A stretch of 64,000 nt of DNA from Kineosporia rhizophila (GCF_021277265.1 NZ_JAJSOH010000002.1:434001-498000); one strand, 5' to 3'. Positions 1-8,353 are shown, counted from the first letter of the stretch. Program-made: numbers and translations. The notes: generated by a model not told the origin, from the letters alone.

Positions 1-775
1 CCCGGGCGGCCACGTTCACCCGGCCCACCTCGACCCCGTCCATCATCTGGTAGAAACCCCGCCCCGTGACCCCGCCGAGGATCTGCTCCTCACCCGTGCG
101 CCACCCGTCCATGATCAATTCGGTGGTGTCGACGCCCTTGTAACCCATCTTGTCGATCTTGCCCGGCACACTCAGGCCGGGCGCCACCTCGCCGAACCCG
201 GGCTCCTTCTCGACCAGGAACGTGGTCATCCCCCCGTACCCCTCACCGGTCCGGGTCAGCACCGCCACCAGGTTGGCCGTGGCGCCGTTGGTCAGCCACA
301 TCTTCTGGCCGGTGAGCGACCAGCCCGCGCCCTCCGGCACCGCCCGGGTGCGGATCGCCGCGACGTCGGACCCGCAGTGCGGCTCGGACATCGAGAAGGC
401 CCCCCGCACCTCTCCGGTGGCCATCCGGGGCAGGTAGCGCCGCTTCTGCTCGTCGGTGCCGTGCTGCTGAAGCATCCAGGCGACGATGAAGTGGGTGTTG
501 ACGATGCCCGAGACGCTCATCCAGCCCCGGGAGAGCTCCTCGACCACCAGGGCGTAGGTCAGCAGCGACTCCCCGAGCCCGCCGTACTCCTCGCCGATGG
601 TCAGGCCGAAGACGCCCATCTGCCGCAGGCCCTCGACGATCTGCGTGGGGTACTCGTCGCGGTGTTCCAGCTCGGTGGCGACCGGGAGGATGCGCTCGTC
701 GACGAAGGCCCGGACGGTGCGCAGGATCTCCCGCTGCTCGTCGCTCAGCCCCTCGGTGCTCTGCAGACGCCCCAT
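1..775 (-). CDS. acyl-CoA dehydrogenase, 5' part (3' end outside window)
   Basis: Flavoprotein that introduces the alpha-beta double bond into acyl-CoA thioesters. The visible 258 codons start at ATG 775 with a GGGAG element about 9 nt upstream and run off the left window edge, so the catalytic C-terminal helical domain is not seen. Visible family features are an N-terminal helical domain, the segment GEEYGGLGE, and the FAD-domain signature FSMSEPHCGSD followed by GQKMWLTNG, typical of the family. The substrate cannot be deduced. Two TGTACG hexamers 12 bp apart (806-811 and 818-823) lie just upstream and could be a regulator site, but this is only a guess. Confidence 0.88.
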   Translation of the reverse strand, partial: MGRLQSTEGLSDEQREILRTVRAFVDERILPVATELEHRDEYPTQIVEGLRQMGVFGLTIGEEYGGLGESLLTYALVVEELSRGWMSVSGIVNTHFIVAWMLQQHGTDEQKRRYLPRMATGEVRGAFSMSEPHCGSDVAAIRTRAVPEGAGWSLTGQKMWLTNGATANLVAVLTRTGEGYGGMTTFLVEKEPGFGEVAPGLSVPGKIDKMGYKGVDTTELIMDGWRTGEEQILGGVTGRGFYQMMDGVEVGRVNVAAR

Positions 776-1029
776 TGCTTCTGCTCCCGTCACTTGGCCG
801 GACTTTGTACGGCCAAATGTACGTCCGCTCACCCGAACGGGTGCACACGCTGCGAATGTGAGCGACACCACTTCGTAACGCGGCGGCTCCTGCAGGTGAC
901 CGTTGAGTAGCAGGAATTCGGGCCGCAGGCTGCAGGTTCCCCCTAGGCGTGGCTCGACCTGGCCGCCCGACCAGTGACGCGGCGAGACCAAAGCAGCGCT
1001 TTGGTCGTCCCAAATCCTGGACTTGCTCG
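776..1029. other. noncoding gap between the acyl-CoA dehydrogenase and sulfur operon promoters
   Basis: About 250 bases with no convincing gene. The left part should hold the promoter of the leftward acyl-CoA dehydrogenase gene, including the repeated TGTACG hexamers at 806-823. Short frames here lack ribosome binding sites. Nothing else is recognised. Confidence 0.4.
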
Positions 1030-1058
1030 TTGACGATCCCGTTATGTGAACGTACGGT
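1030..1058 (+). promoter_or_regulatory. sigma-70-type promoter of the sulfur operon
   Basis: TTGACG (1030-1035) and TACGGT (1053-1058) are separated by exactly 17 nt. A start near 1065 would place the transcript 5' end two bases before the first helix of the SAM riboswitch at 1067, which supports the assignment. Confidence 0.7.
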
Positions 1059-1066
1059 CAAGAAAA

Positions 1067-1160
1067 CCATCCAGAGCGGCCGAGAGACCTGGCTCCAGGA
1101 CGCCGCAGCAACCACCCGCCCCACCCGGGGCGGCGCCGGTGCTACCGCCAGGACCGATGG
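1067..1160 (+). promoter_or_regulatory. SAM-I (S-box) riboswitch
   Basis: The segment reads as an S-box aptamer. P1 is CCATC (1067-1071) pairing with GATGG (1156-1160). AGAG follows, then the P2 strand GCGGC (1076-1080) pairing with GCCGC (1102-1106). The conserved GAGAGACCTGGCTC kink-turn and loop and the GCAACC box (1108-1113) come next. A P3 hairpin, CGCCCC with GGGGCG, lies at 1117-1132, and a GGTGCTA box at 1138-1144. The 3' strand of P1 runs into the GGAGGAG ribosome binding site of the following leader peptide, so S-adenosylmethionine binding should hide that site. Family knowledge: S-box aptamers control sulfur metabolism genes. Covariance-model scoring was not possible here. Confidence 0.82.
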
Positions 1161-1168
1161 AGGAGAAC

Positions 1169-1282
1169 ATGCCAGCGCAGGTGTCGCCCCGAGGTTCCAC
1201 GATCAGCTCCGCCCCCCGGCCGAGCCTGACCCGACGGGCCTACGTCGACCTGCTCCGGACCGCGAGCGCAGCCTGTCGGTGA
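1169..1282 (+). CDS. short leader peptide of the sirA-cysH operon
   Basis: A 37-codon frame starts at ATG 1169 behind GGAGGAG (1159-1165), a better ribosome site than that of most genes here. Its C-terminal half, LTRRAYVDLLRTASAACR, fits my memory of the short actinobacterial leader peptides found upstream of sulfur genes (consensus like R-x-H-V-D-L-x-R-x-x-S-x-x-C). The single Cys codon is the penultimate sense codon, consistent with cysteine-dependent ribosome stalling (inference). It lies directly downstream of the SAM riboswitch and 156 bp before sirA. The gap to sirA contains a perfect palindrome GGTGCGCGCACC (1389-1400) and a GTCACC/GGTGAC hairpin (1328-1343), either of which could take part in attenuation. 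Confidence 0.65.
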   Translation: MPAQVSPRGSTISSAPRPSLTRRAYVDLLRTASAACR

Positions 1283-1438
1283 CCTAGCCGGCCCGATCCG
1301 CGCTCGCCCCACTGGAACACCAGCACGTCACCCCCCGGTGACGCCGCGACAGTCCGCGGCCTCCGGCGGCTGGCGCACGCGGTTCTGGGGTGCGCGCACC
1401 ACAACCCGTCATCAGACCGTCACCCGGAGGAACCGCTC

Positions 1439-3160
1439 GTGAGCACCGACACCGCGCAGATCGGCGCCGGTACCGTCTTCCCGCCCCGACCCAAGCGCTC
1501 GGAGGGCCAGTGGGCCCTGGGCGAGACCACCCCGCTCACCCCGAACGAGGAGTGGAAGGCCAAGGAGGGCGGCCTGGCCGTCAAGGACCGGGTCTTCGAG
1601 ACGTACGCGAAGCAGGGTTTCGACAGCATCCCCGGGGACGACCTGAGGGGCCGGATGCGCTGGTGGGGTCTGTACACCCAGCGGCGTCCGGGGATCCCGG
1701 GCGGGCGGACCACCTCGCTGGAGCCGCACGAGCTGGACGACGAGTACTTCATGCTCCGGGTGCGCACCGACGGCGGTGCCGTCGACCTGAGGCAGCTGCG
1801 CACGCTCGCCGACATCTCCACCCGTTACGCGCAGGACACCGCCGACGTCACCGACCGGCAGAACATCCAGTACCACTGGATCCGGATCGAGGACATGCCC
1901 GAGATCTGGACCCGGCTGGGCGATGCGGGTCTGATCACCACCGACGCCTGCGGGGACACCCCGCGCGTGATCCTCGGCTCGCCGGTCGCCGGAGTGGCCG
2001 CCGACGAGATCATCGACGGCACGCCCGCGGTGGAGAAGATCCGGGAACTGTTCGTCGGGGACGAGGAACTGCAGAACCTGCCGCGTAAGTTCAAGACGGC
2101 GATCAGCGGCAACCCCAACCAGGACGTGGCCCACGAGATCCACGACGTGGCCTTCGTCGGGGTCGTGCACCCCGAGCACGGGCCGGGTTTCGACCTGTGG
2201 GTGGGCGGCGGGCTCTCGACCAACCCGATGCTCGGCAAGCGGCTGGGCGCCTGGGTGCCGCTGGACGAGGTGCCCGACGTCTGGCACGGCGTGATCAAGA
2301 TCTTCCGGGACTACGGCTACCGCCGGCTGCGCTCCCGGGCCCGGCTGAAGTTCCTGATGGCCGACTGGGGCCCGGACGTGTTCCGTGAGGTGCTCGAGCA
2401 GGAGTACCTGGGCCGCAAGCTGATCGACGGCCCGGCGCCGGAACTGCCGAAGGGCCGGCACGACCACGTGGGCGTGCACCGGCAGAAGAACGGCAAGTTC
2501 TACGTCGGGGTGGCCCCGGTGGTCGGCCGGATCAGCGGCACGGTGCTGGCGAAGCTGGCCGACGCGGCCGAGGCGGCGGGCAGCGACCGGCTGCGGTTCA
2601 CCCCGCAGCAGAAGATCGTGATCCTCGACGTGGTCGCCTCGAAGGTGCCCGACCTGCTCGACGCGCTCGAGGAGATCGGGCTCACGGCCCGGGCCTCGGC
2701 GTTCCGGCGGGGCACCATGGCATGCACCGGGATCGAGTTCTGCAAGCTCGCGATCACCGCCACCAAGTCCACCGCCACCACCCTGGTGAGCGAACTCGAG
2801 AACCGGCTGGCCGACGTCCCCGAACTGTTCACCCTGGACGGCCCGGGCCTGACGATCAACATGAACGGCTGCCCGAACTCCTGCGCCCGGGCCCAGATCG
2901 CCGACATCGGCCTGAAGGGTGTGCAGTTGCCGAACCCGGCCGACCCGCAGGGCGAGACGGTCGACGGCTTCCAGATCCACCTCGGCGGCGGGCTCGGCGC
3001 GCACGCCGGTTTCGGCCGCAAGGTGCGCGGTCTGAAGACCACGGCGGCCGACCTGCCCGACTTCGTCGAGCGGATCGTGCGCACCTGGCTGAAGCAGCGC
3101 ACCGACGACGAGTCGTTCGCGGCCTGGGTGGTCCGGGCCGACGAGGCGGACCTGAAGTGA
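1439..3160 (+). CDS. sirA: ferredoxin-dependent assimilatory sulfite (nitrite/sulfite) reductase
   Basis: Reduces sulfite to sulfide with siroheme and a [4Fe-4S] cluster, the last step before cysteine synthesis. The 573-residue product has the duplicated NirA/SiR architecture. The cluster ligands are visible: C429 and C435 in ACTGIEFC, and C478 and C482 in MNGCPNSC. GTG 1439 is chosen because CGGAGG lies 8 nt upstream and the frame begins MSTDTAQ. The first gene of a translationally coupled set: its stop overlaps the start of the zinc-ribbon gene, and cysH follows. Expression is probably limited by the SAM riboswitch and leader peptide upstream. A nitrite reductase role cannot be excluded by motif alone, but pairing with cysH argues for sulfite. 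Confidence 0.92.
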   Translation: MSTDTAQIGAGTVFPPRPKRSEGQWALGETTPLTPNEEWKAKEGGLAVKDRVFETYAKQGFDSIPGDDLRGRMRWWGLYTQRRPGIPGGRTTSLEPHELDDEYFMLRVRTDGGAVDLRQLRTLADISTRYAQDTADVTDRQNIQYHWIRIEDMPEIWTRLGDAGLITTDACGDTPRVILGSPVAGVAADEIIDGTPAVEKIRELFVGDEELQNLPRKFKTAISGNPNQDVAHEIHDVAFVGVVHPEHGPGFDLWVGGGLSTNPMLGKRLGAWVPLDEVPDVWHGVIKIFRDYGYRRLRSRARLKFLMADWGPDVFREVLEQEYLGRKLIDGPAPELPKGRHDHVGVHRQKNGKFYVGVAPVVGRISGTVLAKLADAAEAAGSDRLRFTPQQKIVILDVVASKVPDLLDALEEIGLTARASAFRRGTMACTGIEFCKLAITATKSTATTLVSELENRLADVPELFTLDGPGLTINMNGCPNSCARAQIADIGLKGVQLPNPADPQGETVDGFQIHLGGGLGAHAGFGRKVRGLKTTAADLPDFVERIVRTWLKQRTDDESFAAWVVRADEADLK

Positions 3161-3396
3161 GCTCGGACGCGCGGACGGTTCCCTACTGCTGCCCGTTCTG
3201 CGGTGAGGAGGACCTGCGGCCGGTCGCCTCCGGATCGGTCGACGGCCTCACCCGCGGTGGCTGGCACTGTCGTAACTGCCTGCGCGTCTTCAGCCTCTCG
3301 TTCCACGGACTGCACCGTCCGGAGCAGCTCGGAACCCCTGTTCCCGGTACACGTTCCACGCCCGCAGGGTCCCCCGGCCCTCGCACTGGAGAGTGA
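3157..3396 (+). CDS. small zinc-ribbon protein between sirA and cysH
   Basis: A 79-residue protein starting at GTG 3157, which overlaps the sirA stop as GTGA, so translation is probably coupled. It has two CxxC-type knuckles, CCPFC and CRNC (about residues 11-15 and 38-41), around a WHC segment, predicting one zinc (or iron) site, followed by a disordered tail. I recall similar short proteins at the same place in other actinobacterial sulfite reductase operons, but no biochemical role is known to me. Position suggests an accessory in sulfite reduction or cluster/siroheme handling (inference). Confidence 0.72.
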   Translation: MSSDARTVPYCCPFCGEEDLRPVASGSVDGLTRGGWHCRNCLRVFSLSFHGLHRPEQLGTPVPGTRSTPAGSPGPRTGE

Positions 3397-3400
3397 CATC

Positions 3401-4132
3401 ATGATCGGATCCCTGATCAGCCGGCCCGAGGACGTCGCGGCCGCGCTCGAGGAAGACCCGCGTGCCTTCGCGGCCGAGGCCAACCGGGTGCTCGAGGGCG
3501 CCGACCCGCTCACCGTGCTGGGCTGGGCCGGAAAGGCTTTCGGCAAGAGCCTGGTGATCACCGCGTCGATGGGCGACACCGTGCTGGCGCACCTGACCTC
3601 GCGGGCGGTGCCGGGCACCGACATGCTCTTCGTCGACACCGGCTACCACTTCGCCGAGACGGTCGGCACCGCGGCCGCGGTCCAGCACTCCTACCCGCTG
3701 CGGATGCTCAGCATCCGCCCTAAGGATTCGGTGCAGGAGCACGAGGCGCAGCGCGGAAAGCTGTACCAGACCAACCCGGACGCCTGCTGCGCCATGCGAA
3801 AGGTCGCCCCGCTGAACAATGCTCTGCGGGGTTACCGGGCCTGGGCCACCGGTCTGCGGCGCAGCGAGTCCGAGGCCCGCGCCAACACCCCGATCGTGCA
3901 GTGGGACGCCAAGCGCGACCTGCTCAAGCTGGCGCCGATCGCGACCTGGACCGACGAGGACGTGGACGCCTACCAGGACGCCCACCCCGAGGTGCTGAGC
4001 AATCCCTTGCTGCAGATGGGTTATCGCTCGATCGGGTGCGGCCCCTGCACCCGCGCGGTGGCGCCGGGTGAGGACGCCCGGGCCGGCCGCTGGGCCGGGC
4101 GCGCCAAGTCGGAGTGCGGAATTCACCTGTAG
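3401..4132 (+). CDS. cysH: phosphoadenylyl/adenylyl-sulfate reductase (APS reductase type)
   Basis: Thioredoxin-dependent reduction of activated sulfate to sulfite, the step before SirA. The 243-residue protein (ATG 3401, GGAGAG 8-9 nt upstream) has an N-type ATP pyrophosphatase fold and the paired cysteines C129-C130 and C213/C216 that bind a [4Fe-4S] cluster. That marks it as preferring adenylylsulfate rather than PAPS. The nucleophilic Cys is C239 in KSECGIHL at the C-terminus. Third gene of the operon, four bases after the zinc-ribbon gene, and followed by a strong terminator. Sulfate adenylyltransferase and cysteine synthase genes are not in this window. Confidence 0.93.
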   Translation: MIGSLISRPEDVAAALEEDPRAFAAEANRVLEGADPLTVLGWAGKAFGKSLVITASMGDTVLAHLTSRAVPGTDMLFVDTGYHFAETVGTAAAVQHSYPLRMLSIRPKDSVQEHEAQRGKLYQTNPDACCAMRKVAPLNNALRGYRAWATGLRRSESEARANTPIVQWDAKRDLLKLAPIATWTDEDVDAYQDAHPEVLSNPLLQMGYRSIGCGPCTRAVAPGEDARAGRWAGRAKSECGIHL

Positions 4133-4139
4133 TAAAACG

Positions 4140-4197
4140 AATGTGGGACGTCGGTGAGCCGACCGCTCGGAGGCTCACCGACGTCCCACATTTGTTT
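4140..4197. terminator. intrinsic terminator after cysH (bidirectional)
   Basis: A perfect 21-bp stem (4140-4160 with 4172-4192, core GGGACGTCGGTGAGCC) and an 11-nt loop, followed by TTTGTTTTTG. It separates cysH (+) from the convergent gene at 4208 (-). The stem core resembles hairpins at 14248-14300 and 53971-54019. Confidence 0.85.
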
Positions 4198-4207
4198 TTG
4201 TTTCGGT

Positions 4208-4942
4208 TCAGTGCTTCTGCTTACCCAGCTCACGATCGAACTCGGTGTCGAAACGCTCGAGGATGACCTGGATCTCGGGGCGGGCCAGCGCCTCCTCGAC
4301 CCGCTCGACGCTCTCGCCCACCTCGCCCTGCGGCTTCAGTTCGGCGTCGGTGACCTTCTCGTCCTCCGGCTTGCCGAACGTGTTCCGGGCGAACTTGACC
4401 GCGGCCGGGGTGAGCTTGCGGCCCTGGGACAGCCCGTCGGCGATGGCGGCCGAGAGCAGCCGCAGGTCCATCCCCTGCAGCGCCTCGTCGTAGGCCCGCC
4501 GCACCAGCCGGGCCTCGTCCTTGCGCCGGTCCTCTTCGGTCTGGTCGCTCAGGTAGCCCTGGGCCAGGGCGCGGTGCACCGCGCGGGAGAGCAGCACGAC
4601 CTTCATCACGTCGGTCGGCACCCCCTTCACCGCGCCGAAGATCTTCACGTACTTGCGCACCGGGAAGAGGATCACCCGGCGCGGCACCGAGCGCACGTAC
4701 TTCATCGCCTCGTGGAAGACCCCGCCCGCGTCGGCCCCCTCGTAGAGCGCCGCCACCTGCCGGGAGGGGTAGCTGCGGCCGCCGGCGCGCAGCGTGCGGA
4801 CCACCGCGACCTGGGTGGCGCGCAGATGGATCGCGTCGTCGAGCAGCGGCACCGGGACGAACCGGGTGGCGGCCACGGCGATGCCGCAGACCACGGCCTG
4901 GCCGACCAGGGACGCGGGTGGCTTCACGGCCTCTGCACTCAT
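4208..4942 (-). CDS. protein of unknown function
   Basis: A 244-residue protein. ATG 4942 is preferred over the TTG at 4951 because a -10-like TAGGTT ends 7 nt upstream, suggesting a leaderless transcript. One hydrophobic stretch near residues 10-32 (VGQAVVCGIAVAATRFVPVP) could insert into or touch the membrane; the rest is charged and helical, with many Arg/Lys in the middle and an acidic C-terminus. I do not recognise the family. Codon use matches the neighbours. It is divergent from the uracil-DNA glycosylase gene. Confidence 0.6.
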   Translation of the reverse strand: MSAEAVKPPASLVGQAVVCGIAVAATRFVPVPLLDDAIHLRATQVAVVRTLRAGGRSYPSRQVAALYEGADAGGVFHEAMKYVRSVPRRVILFPVRKYVKIFGAVKGVPTDVMKVVLLSRAVHRALAQGYLSDQTEEDRRKDEARLVRRAYDEALQGMDLRLLSAAIADGLSQGRKLTPAAVKFARNTFGKPEDEKVTDAELKPQGEVGESVERVEEALARPEIQVILERFDTEFDRELGKQKH

Positions 4943-4949
4943 GTCGTTC

Positions 4950-4955
4950 AACCTA
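4950..4955 (-). promoter_or_regulatory. -10 element TAGGTT of the gene starting at 4942
   Basis: TANNNT hexamer ending 7 nt before the ATG, consistent with a leaderless mRNA. Confidence 0.45.
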
Positions 4956-4983
4956 CTCGCGGATGAGGGGGCAGCATGTCAGC

Positions 4984-5847
4984 GTGGACAACGCACCCGA
5001 ATCGCACCCGGTTCCGGCGCTGCCGCATCCCTTGACGGGGCAGCGTTTCCCATCTCCGGTGCCACCCGGCACCGGCTGGCCCGAGGATCCGGCCACCGCC
5101 GACACCCCGGTAGCCCGCCGCGACTCGTCCGTACGCAGGCTTTCCCGCAGCTCAGGAAACCTTGCCGAGCTCGAGGCGCGGCAGTCGGTCTGCGCTGCCT
5201 GCCCCCGGCTGGTGAGCTGGCGGGAGGAAGTTGCCCGTATGGGTCGGCGCGCCTACCGAGGGCAGCCCTACTGGGGGCGGCCGATTCCCGGCTGGGGCGA
5301 TCCGCTGGCCTCCCTGCTCGTGGTGGGCCTCGCTCCGGCCGCCCACGGGGGTAACCGCACCGGCCGCGTGTTCACCGGAGACCGTTCCGGCGACTGGATC
5401 TTCGCGGCCTTGCATCGGGCCGGTTACGCGTCGCAGGAGCGCAGCGAGATCGCCGGGGACGGGCAGTCGCTGTCCGAAGTGCGTATCGCCGCCCCAGTGC
5501 GCTGCGCGCCGCCGGACAACAAACCGCTGCCGTCGGAGCGGGATGCCTGCGCGCCGTGGCTGGACCGGGAATTGGAACTACTGCCGCACCTACGGGTGAT
5601 GCTGGCCCTCGGTACCTTCGCCTGGGACAGCGCCCTGCGGGCCGCCCGGCGGGCAGGCTGGACGGTCCCCGTGCCCCGACCTCGCTTCGGGCACGGCGCC
5701 CAGGTGGAACTGCTCCGGCCCGGAGCCCCTGGGATCTGGCTGGTGGGCTGCTACCACGTCTCCCAGCAGAACACCTTCACCGGCCGGCTCACCGAGGAGA
5801 TGCTCGACTCGGTGATCGCCCAGGCCGGCGCCCTGACCCGCTCGTGA
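4984..5847 (+). CDS. uracil-DNA glycosylase, family 5 (UDGb-like)
   Basis: Removes uracil and related damaged bases from DNA. The product carries the family signature GLAPAAHGGNRTGRVFTGDRSGD and an N-terminal CAACPRLVSWREE that begins the iron-sulfur cysteine set. A further Cys lies in APVRCAPP and one in WLVGCYHVSQQNTFTG, whose His-containing motif is the second active-site loop. Length is about 287 residues from GTG 4984. An in-frame ATG at 4963 is possible but has no ribosome site, and family members begin just before PHPLTG. It is followed 24 bp later by the CitE-like gene. Confidence 0.87.
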   Translation: MDNAPESHPVPALPHPLTGQRFPSPVPPGTGWPEDPATADTPVARRDSSVRRLSRSSGNLAELEARQSVCAACPRLVSWREEVARMGRRAYRGQPYWGRPIPGWGDPLASLLVVGLAPAAHGGNRTGRVFTGDRSGDWIFAALHRAGYASQERSEIAGDGQSLSEVRIAAPVRCAPPDNKPLPSERDACAPWLDRELELLPHLRVMLALGTFAWDSALRAARRAGWTVPVPRPRFGHGAQVELLRPGAPGIWLVGCYHVSQQNTFTGRLTEEMLDSVIAQAGALTRS

Positions 5848-5871
5848 CCCGCTGTCCGACAAGGAGAATCG

Positions 5872-6711
5872 ATGATCCGCCCCCGCCGCTCTGCACTCTA
5901 CATGCCCGGTGCGAACGAGCGTGCCCTGGAGAAGGCCAAGTCCATCCCCGCCGACGTGCTGGTGCTCGATCTGGAGGATGCCGTTGCGCCGGACGCCAAA
6001 GCGGCTGCCCGAGAGCGGGTCTGTGCCCTGGTGGCCGACCGTGCGTACGGGGAACGGGAAGTGGTGATCCGGGTGAATGCTCCCGGAACCCCTTGGCACG
6101 CCGACGATCTGCGGGCGGTGGCGCAGGCCGGCCCATCGGCGGTGTTGCTTCCGAAGGTCTCCACCCCGCAGACCGTGCTTGAGGTCGAACAGGCCCTGAG
6201 CCCGGGGCCGGAGATCTGGGCGATGCTGGAGACCCCGGCGGCGGTGCTGGCGGCCGCGCAGATCGCCGCTGCCTCGGAGCGGCTCACGGTGCTCGTGCTC
6301 GGCACCAACGACCTGGCCAACGAACTGCGGGCCGAGCCCGTCCCCGGCCGGGCGCCGCTGCTCACCGCGCTGAGCCTGGCCCTGCTCGGGGCCCGGGCGG
6401 CCGGCAAGGTGATCCTCGACGGGGTCTACAACGACCTGAAAGACGCGGCCGGTTTCGAGGCCGAGTGCGTGCAGGGGCGTCAGCTCGGGTTCGACGGCAA
6501 GACGCTGATCCATCCCTCCCAGGTGGAGCCGTGCAACCGGGTGTTCGCGCCCTCGGCCGAGCAGGTCGCCGAGAGCCGCGAGATCCTGGCCGCCTGGGAC
6601 GAGGCGCTCGCCGAAGGACGAGGGGTGGCCACCGTGCGCGGGCGCCTGGTGGAGAACCTGCACGTGGCGAACGCGCAGCGGATCCTGGCGATGGCCGAGG
6701 CCCTGACCTGA
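5872..6711 (+). CDS. HpcH/HpaI aldolase / CitE-like citryl/malyl-CoA lyase
   Basis: A 279-residue TIM-barrel Mg-dependent C-C lyase or thioesterase acting on a CoA-linked hydroxy acid. Visible family elements are RRSALYMPGANERALEKA at the start, DLEDAV (metal-proximal acidic residues), VIRVNAP and the downstream GFDGKTLIHPSQ motif. ATG 5872 has AAGGAG 6 nt upstream. No citrate lyase alpha or gamma subunits are nearby, so it is a stand-alone member such as a malyl-CoA or citramalyl-CoA lyase; the substrate cannot be told. Confidence 0.85.
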   Translation: MIRPRRSALYMPGANERALEKAKSIPADVLVLDLEDAVAPDAKAAARERVCALVADRAYGEREVVIRVNAPGTPWHADDLRAVAQAGPSAVLLPKVSTPQTVLEVEQALSPGPEIWAMLETPAAVLAAAQIAAASERLTVLVLGTNDLANELRAEPVPGRAPLLTALSLALLGARAAGKVILDGVYNDLKDAAGFEAECVQGRQLGFDGKTLIHPSQVEPCNRVFAPSAEQVAESREILAAWDEALAEGRGVATVRGRLVENLHVANAQRILAMAEALT

Positions 6712-6732
6712 GCGCCCTGGCCTGAGGGCGGG

Positions 6733-7590
6733 TCAGGGTTCGCGGCGCGCCCGCACCACCACCACGAGCCCCAGCAGCATCAGCACAGCTCCGGGCACCA
6801 CCGCCGGGGGCGGCGCCTCGCCCAGCCAGACCCAGGCCAGCAGCGCCGCCCCGGGCACCTCCAGCAGGATGGCCAGGGCCAGGGGCGTGGGCCCGACCAC
6901 CGGCAGGGCGGCGTTGAAGAAGGTGTGTCCCAGGACCTGCGCACCCAGGGTCAGCACACCGATCTCGATCCAGGTGCGGGTGCTGAAACCGGTGAGCCCG
7001 GTACCGGTCAGGAACGCCACCGGCAGCATCACCAGGGCGCACGAGGCGTAGGCGACGAGGGTGTAGAGCGCCGGGGTGGTGGTCCGCATGACCCGCTGCC
7101 CGGCCAGCACGTAGCCCACCATGGCCAGGGCCGACAGCAGCGAGAGGGCGTCCCCGGCGAGAGCCTGCGGCGAGCGCCCGGCGTCCACCCCGGTGATCGC
7201 CACCACGCCGGTCATCGAGACCGCGACCCCGATCAGCACCGGCCGGGGTACCGGCACCCGCCGGAAGAGGTCGATGGCCACCAGGAAGACCGGTGTGGTG
7301 GAGACCAGGGCGGTGGCGGCGGCCACGCTGCTCAGCCGCAGGCCGGCGAACCAGGTGGTGAAGTGGACGGCCAGCACCACTCCGGAGAACACCGACAGGC
7401 GCAGCGCTTCGGGGGTGAGCCGGCTGCGCGGGCCGAGCAGCGCCCAGGTGCCGCTGACCCCGGCGCCGACCAGGTTGCGCCAGAACGCGATCGCCACCAC
7501 CGGGGCCAGGGTGGAGGCGGTCAGCGGGGCCGAGATCGAGACCCCGAGCACGCCGATCGCGACCAGGGTCCAAGCACGCAGGACAGTCAC
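6733..7590 (-). CDS. EamA/DMT-family transporter
   Basis: A 285-residue integral membrane protein with about ten hydrophobic segments in two EamA repeats, e.g. TWFAGLRLSSVAAATALVSTTPVF and the C-terminal PLALAILLEVPGAALLAWVWLGE. This fits drug/metabolite exporters that move small metabolites or amino acids across the cytoplasmic membrane. GTG 7590 is preceded by GAGAGG at a spacing of 5. Its substrate is unknown. It is convergent with the CitE-like gene and divergent from the gene at 7715. Confidence 0.85.
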   Translation of the reverse strand: MTVLRAWTLVAIGVLGVSISAPLTASTLAPVVAIAFWRNLVGAGVSGTWALLGPRSRLTPEALRLSVFSGVVLAVHFTTWFAGLRLSSVAAATALVSTTPVFLVAIDLFRRVPVPRPVLIGVAVSMTGVVAITGVDAGRSPQALAGDALSLLSALAMVGYVLAGQRVMRTTTPALYTLVAYASCALVMLPVAFLTGTGLTGFSTRTWIEIGVLTLGAQVLGHTFFNAALPVVGPTPLALAILLEVPGAALLAWVWLGEAPPPAVVPGAVLMLLGLVVVVRARREP

Positions 7591-7714
7591 AGGAACCTCT
7601 CGCGGGCCCGCAAGTCACGGCCGCGCGGTGATCAGGTCACGTCCCGGCCACAGCTCGGTAGCAGACCGCGCGGACCGGACGGAACGGCCAGATGGGTATG
7701 GCAGTCTCGCATCT

Positions 7715-8299
7715 GTGACCACCCACCCCGCGTCCGGCAACGGGCAGCAGTTGCGCCGCCCGCTGTCCCCGGTCGAGGCCGCCCTGGTGGCCGAGGCGTG
7801 CAGCCGGAGCGACGTGGTGTGGCTGAAACCCGCCGGAGCGGAGCGCTATCAGGCGGTCTGGCACACCTGGCACGACGACGCGGTGGCAGTGGTCTACGGC
7901 TCGGGCGAGCAGATGCTGCCGATGCTGAGCGGCGAGGTCGAGGTGATGGCCCGCAGCAAGGACACCGGCGCTGCGGTCATCGGCTTCCTGGCCCACGTGG
8001 ACACGCTCACCGCGCACACCCCGGAGTGGGACGCGGCTGCCACCGTGCTCTCGGCGGCCCGGCTGAACGCGGTCGACGTGGCCCAGCAACGCGAGCGGTG
8101 GGCCTCCGGCGCGATGATCGCGCTGCTGCGCCCGACCGCCGTCACGGTGGCCGCGGAGGGCGACGACGACACGCCCTCGGGTGCCATCGAGCCGCTCGGG
8201 GGCCCGGCCACCACCACCGGCCGCAGGCCCTTCCACTGGGGCGGGCGGTTGCGGCGGGCGCTGCGGCTGAGCCGGCGCCAGGAGAACGACCAGGACTGA
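7715..8299 (+). CDS. protein of unknown function
   Basis: A 194-residue soluble protein beginning at GTG 7715; a CAGTCT hexamer ends 7 nt before the start, suggesting a leaderless mRNA. The region from about residue 20 to 135 alternates strands and helices and vaguely recalls small split-barrel folds, but I cannot name a family. The C-terminus becomes basic (HWGGRLRRALRLSRRQ). It precedes the MgtE/CBS gene by 67 bp and that gene has its own promoter. Confidence 0.6.
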   Translation: MTTHPASGNGQQLRRPLSPVEAALVAEACSRSDVVWLKPAGAERYQAVWHTWHDDAVAVVYGSGEQMLPMLSGEVEVMARSKDTGAAVIGFLAHVDTLTAHTPEWDAAATVLSAARLNAVDVAQQRERWASGAMIALLRPTAVTVAAEGDDDTPSGAIEPLGGPATTTGRRPFHWGGRLRRALRLSRRQENDQD

Positions 8300-8353
8300 G
8301 TGCGGTGACCGGCGCCACCCGTTTCCCGGCGCGCCGATTCGAAACCGTCCACC

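Noticed and set aside
806..823. Operator of two TGTACG hexamers upstream of the acyl-CoA dehydrogenase gene
   Set aside because: Only two short direct repeats and no adjacent regulator gene; too weak to call as a feature.
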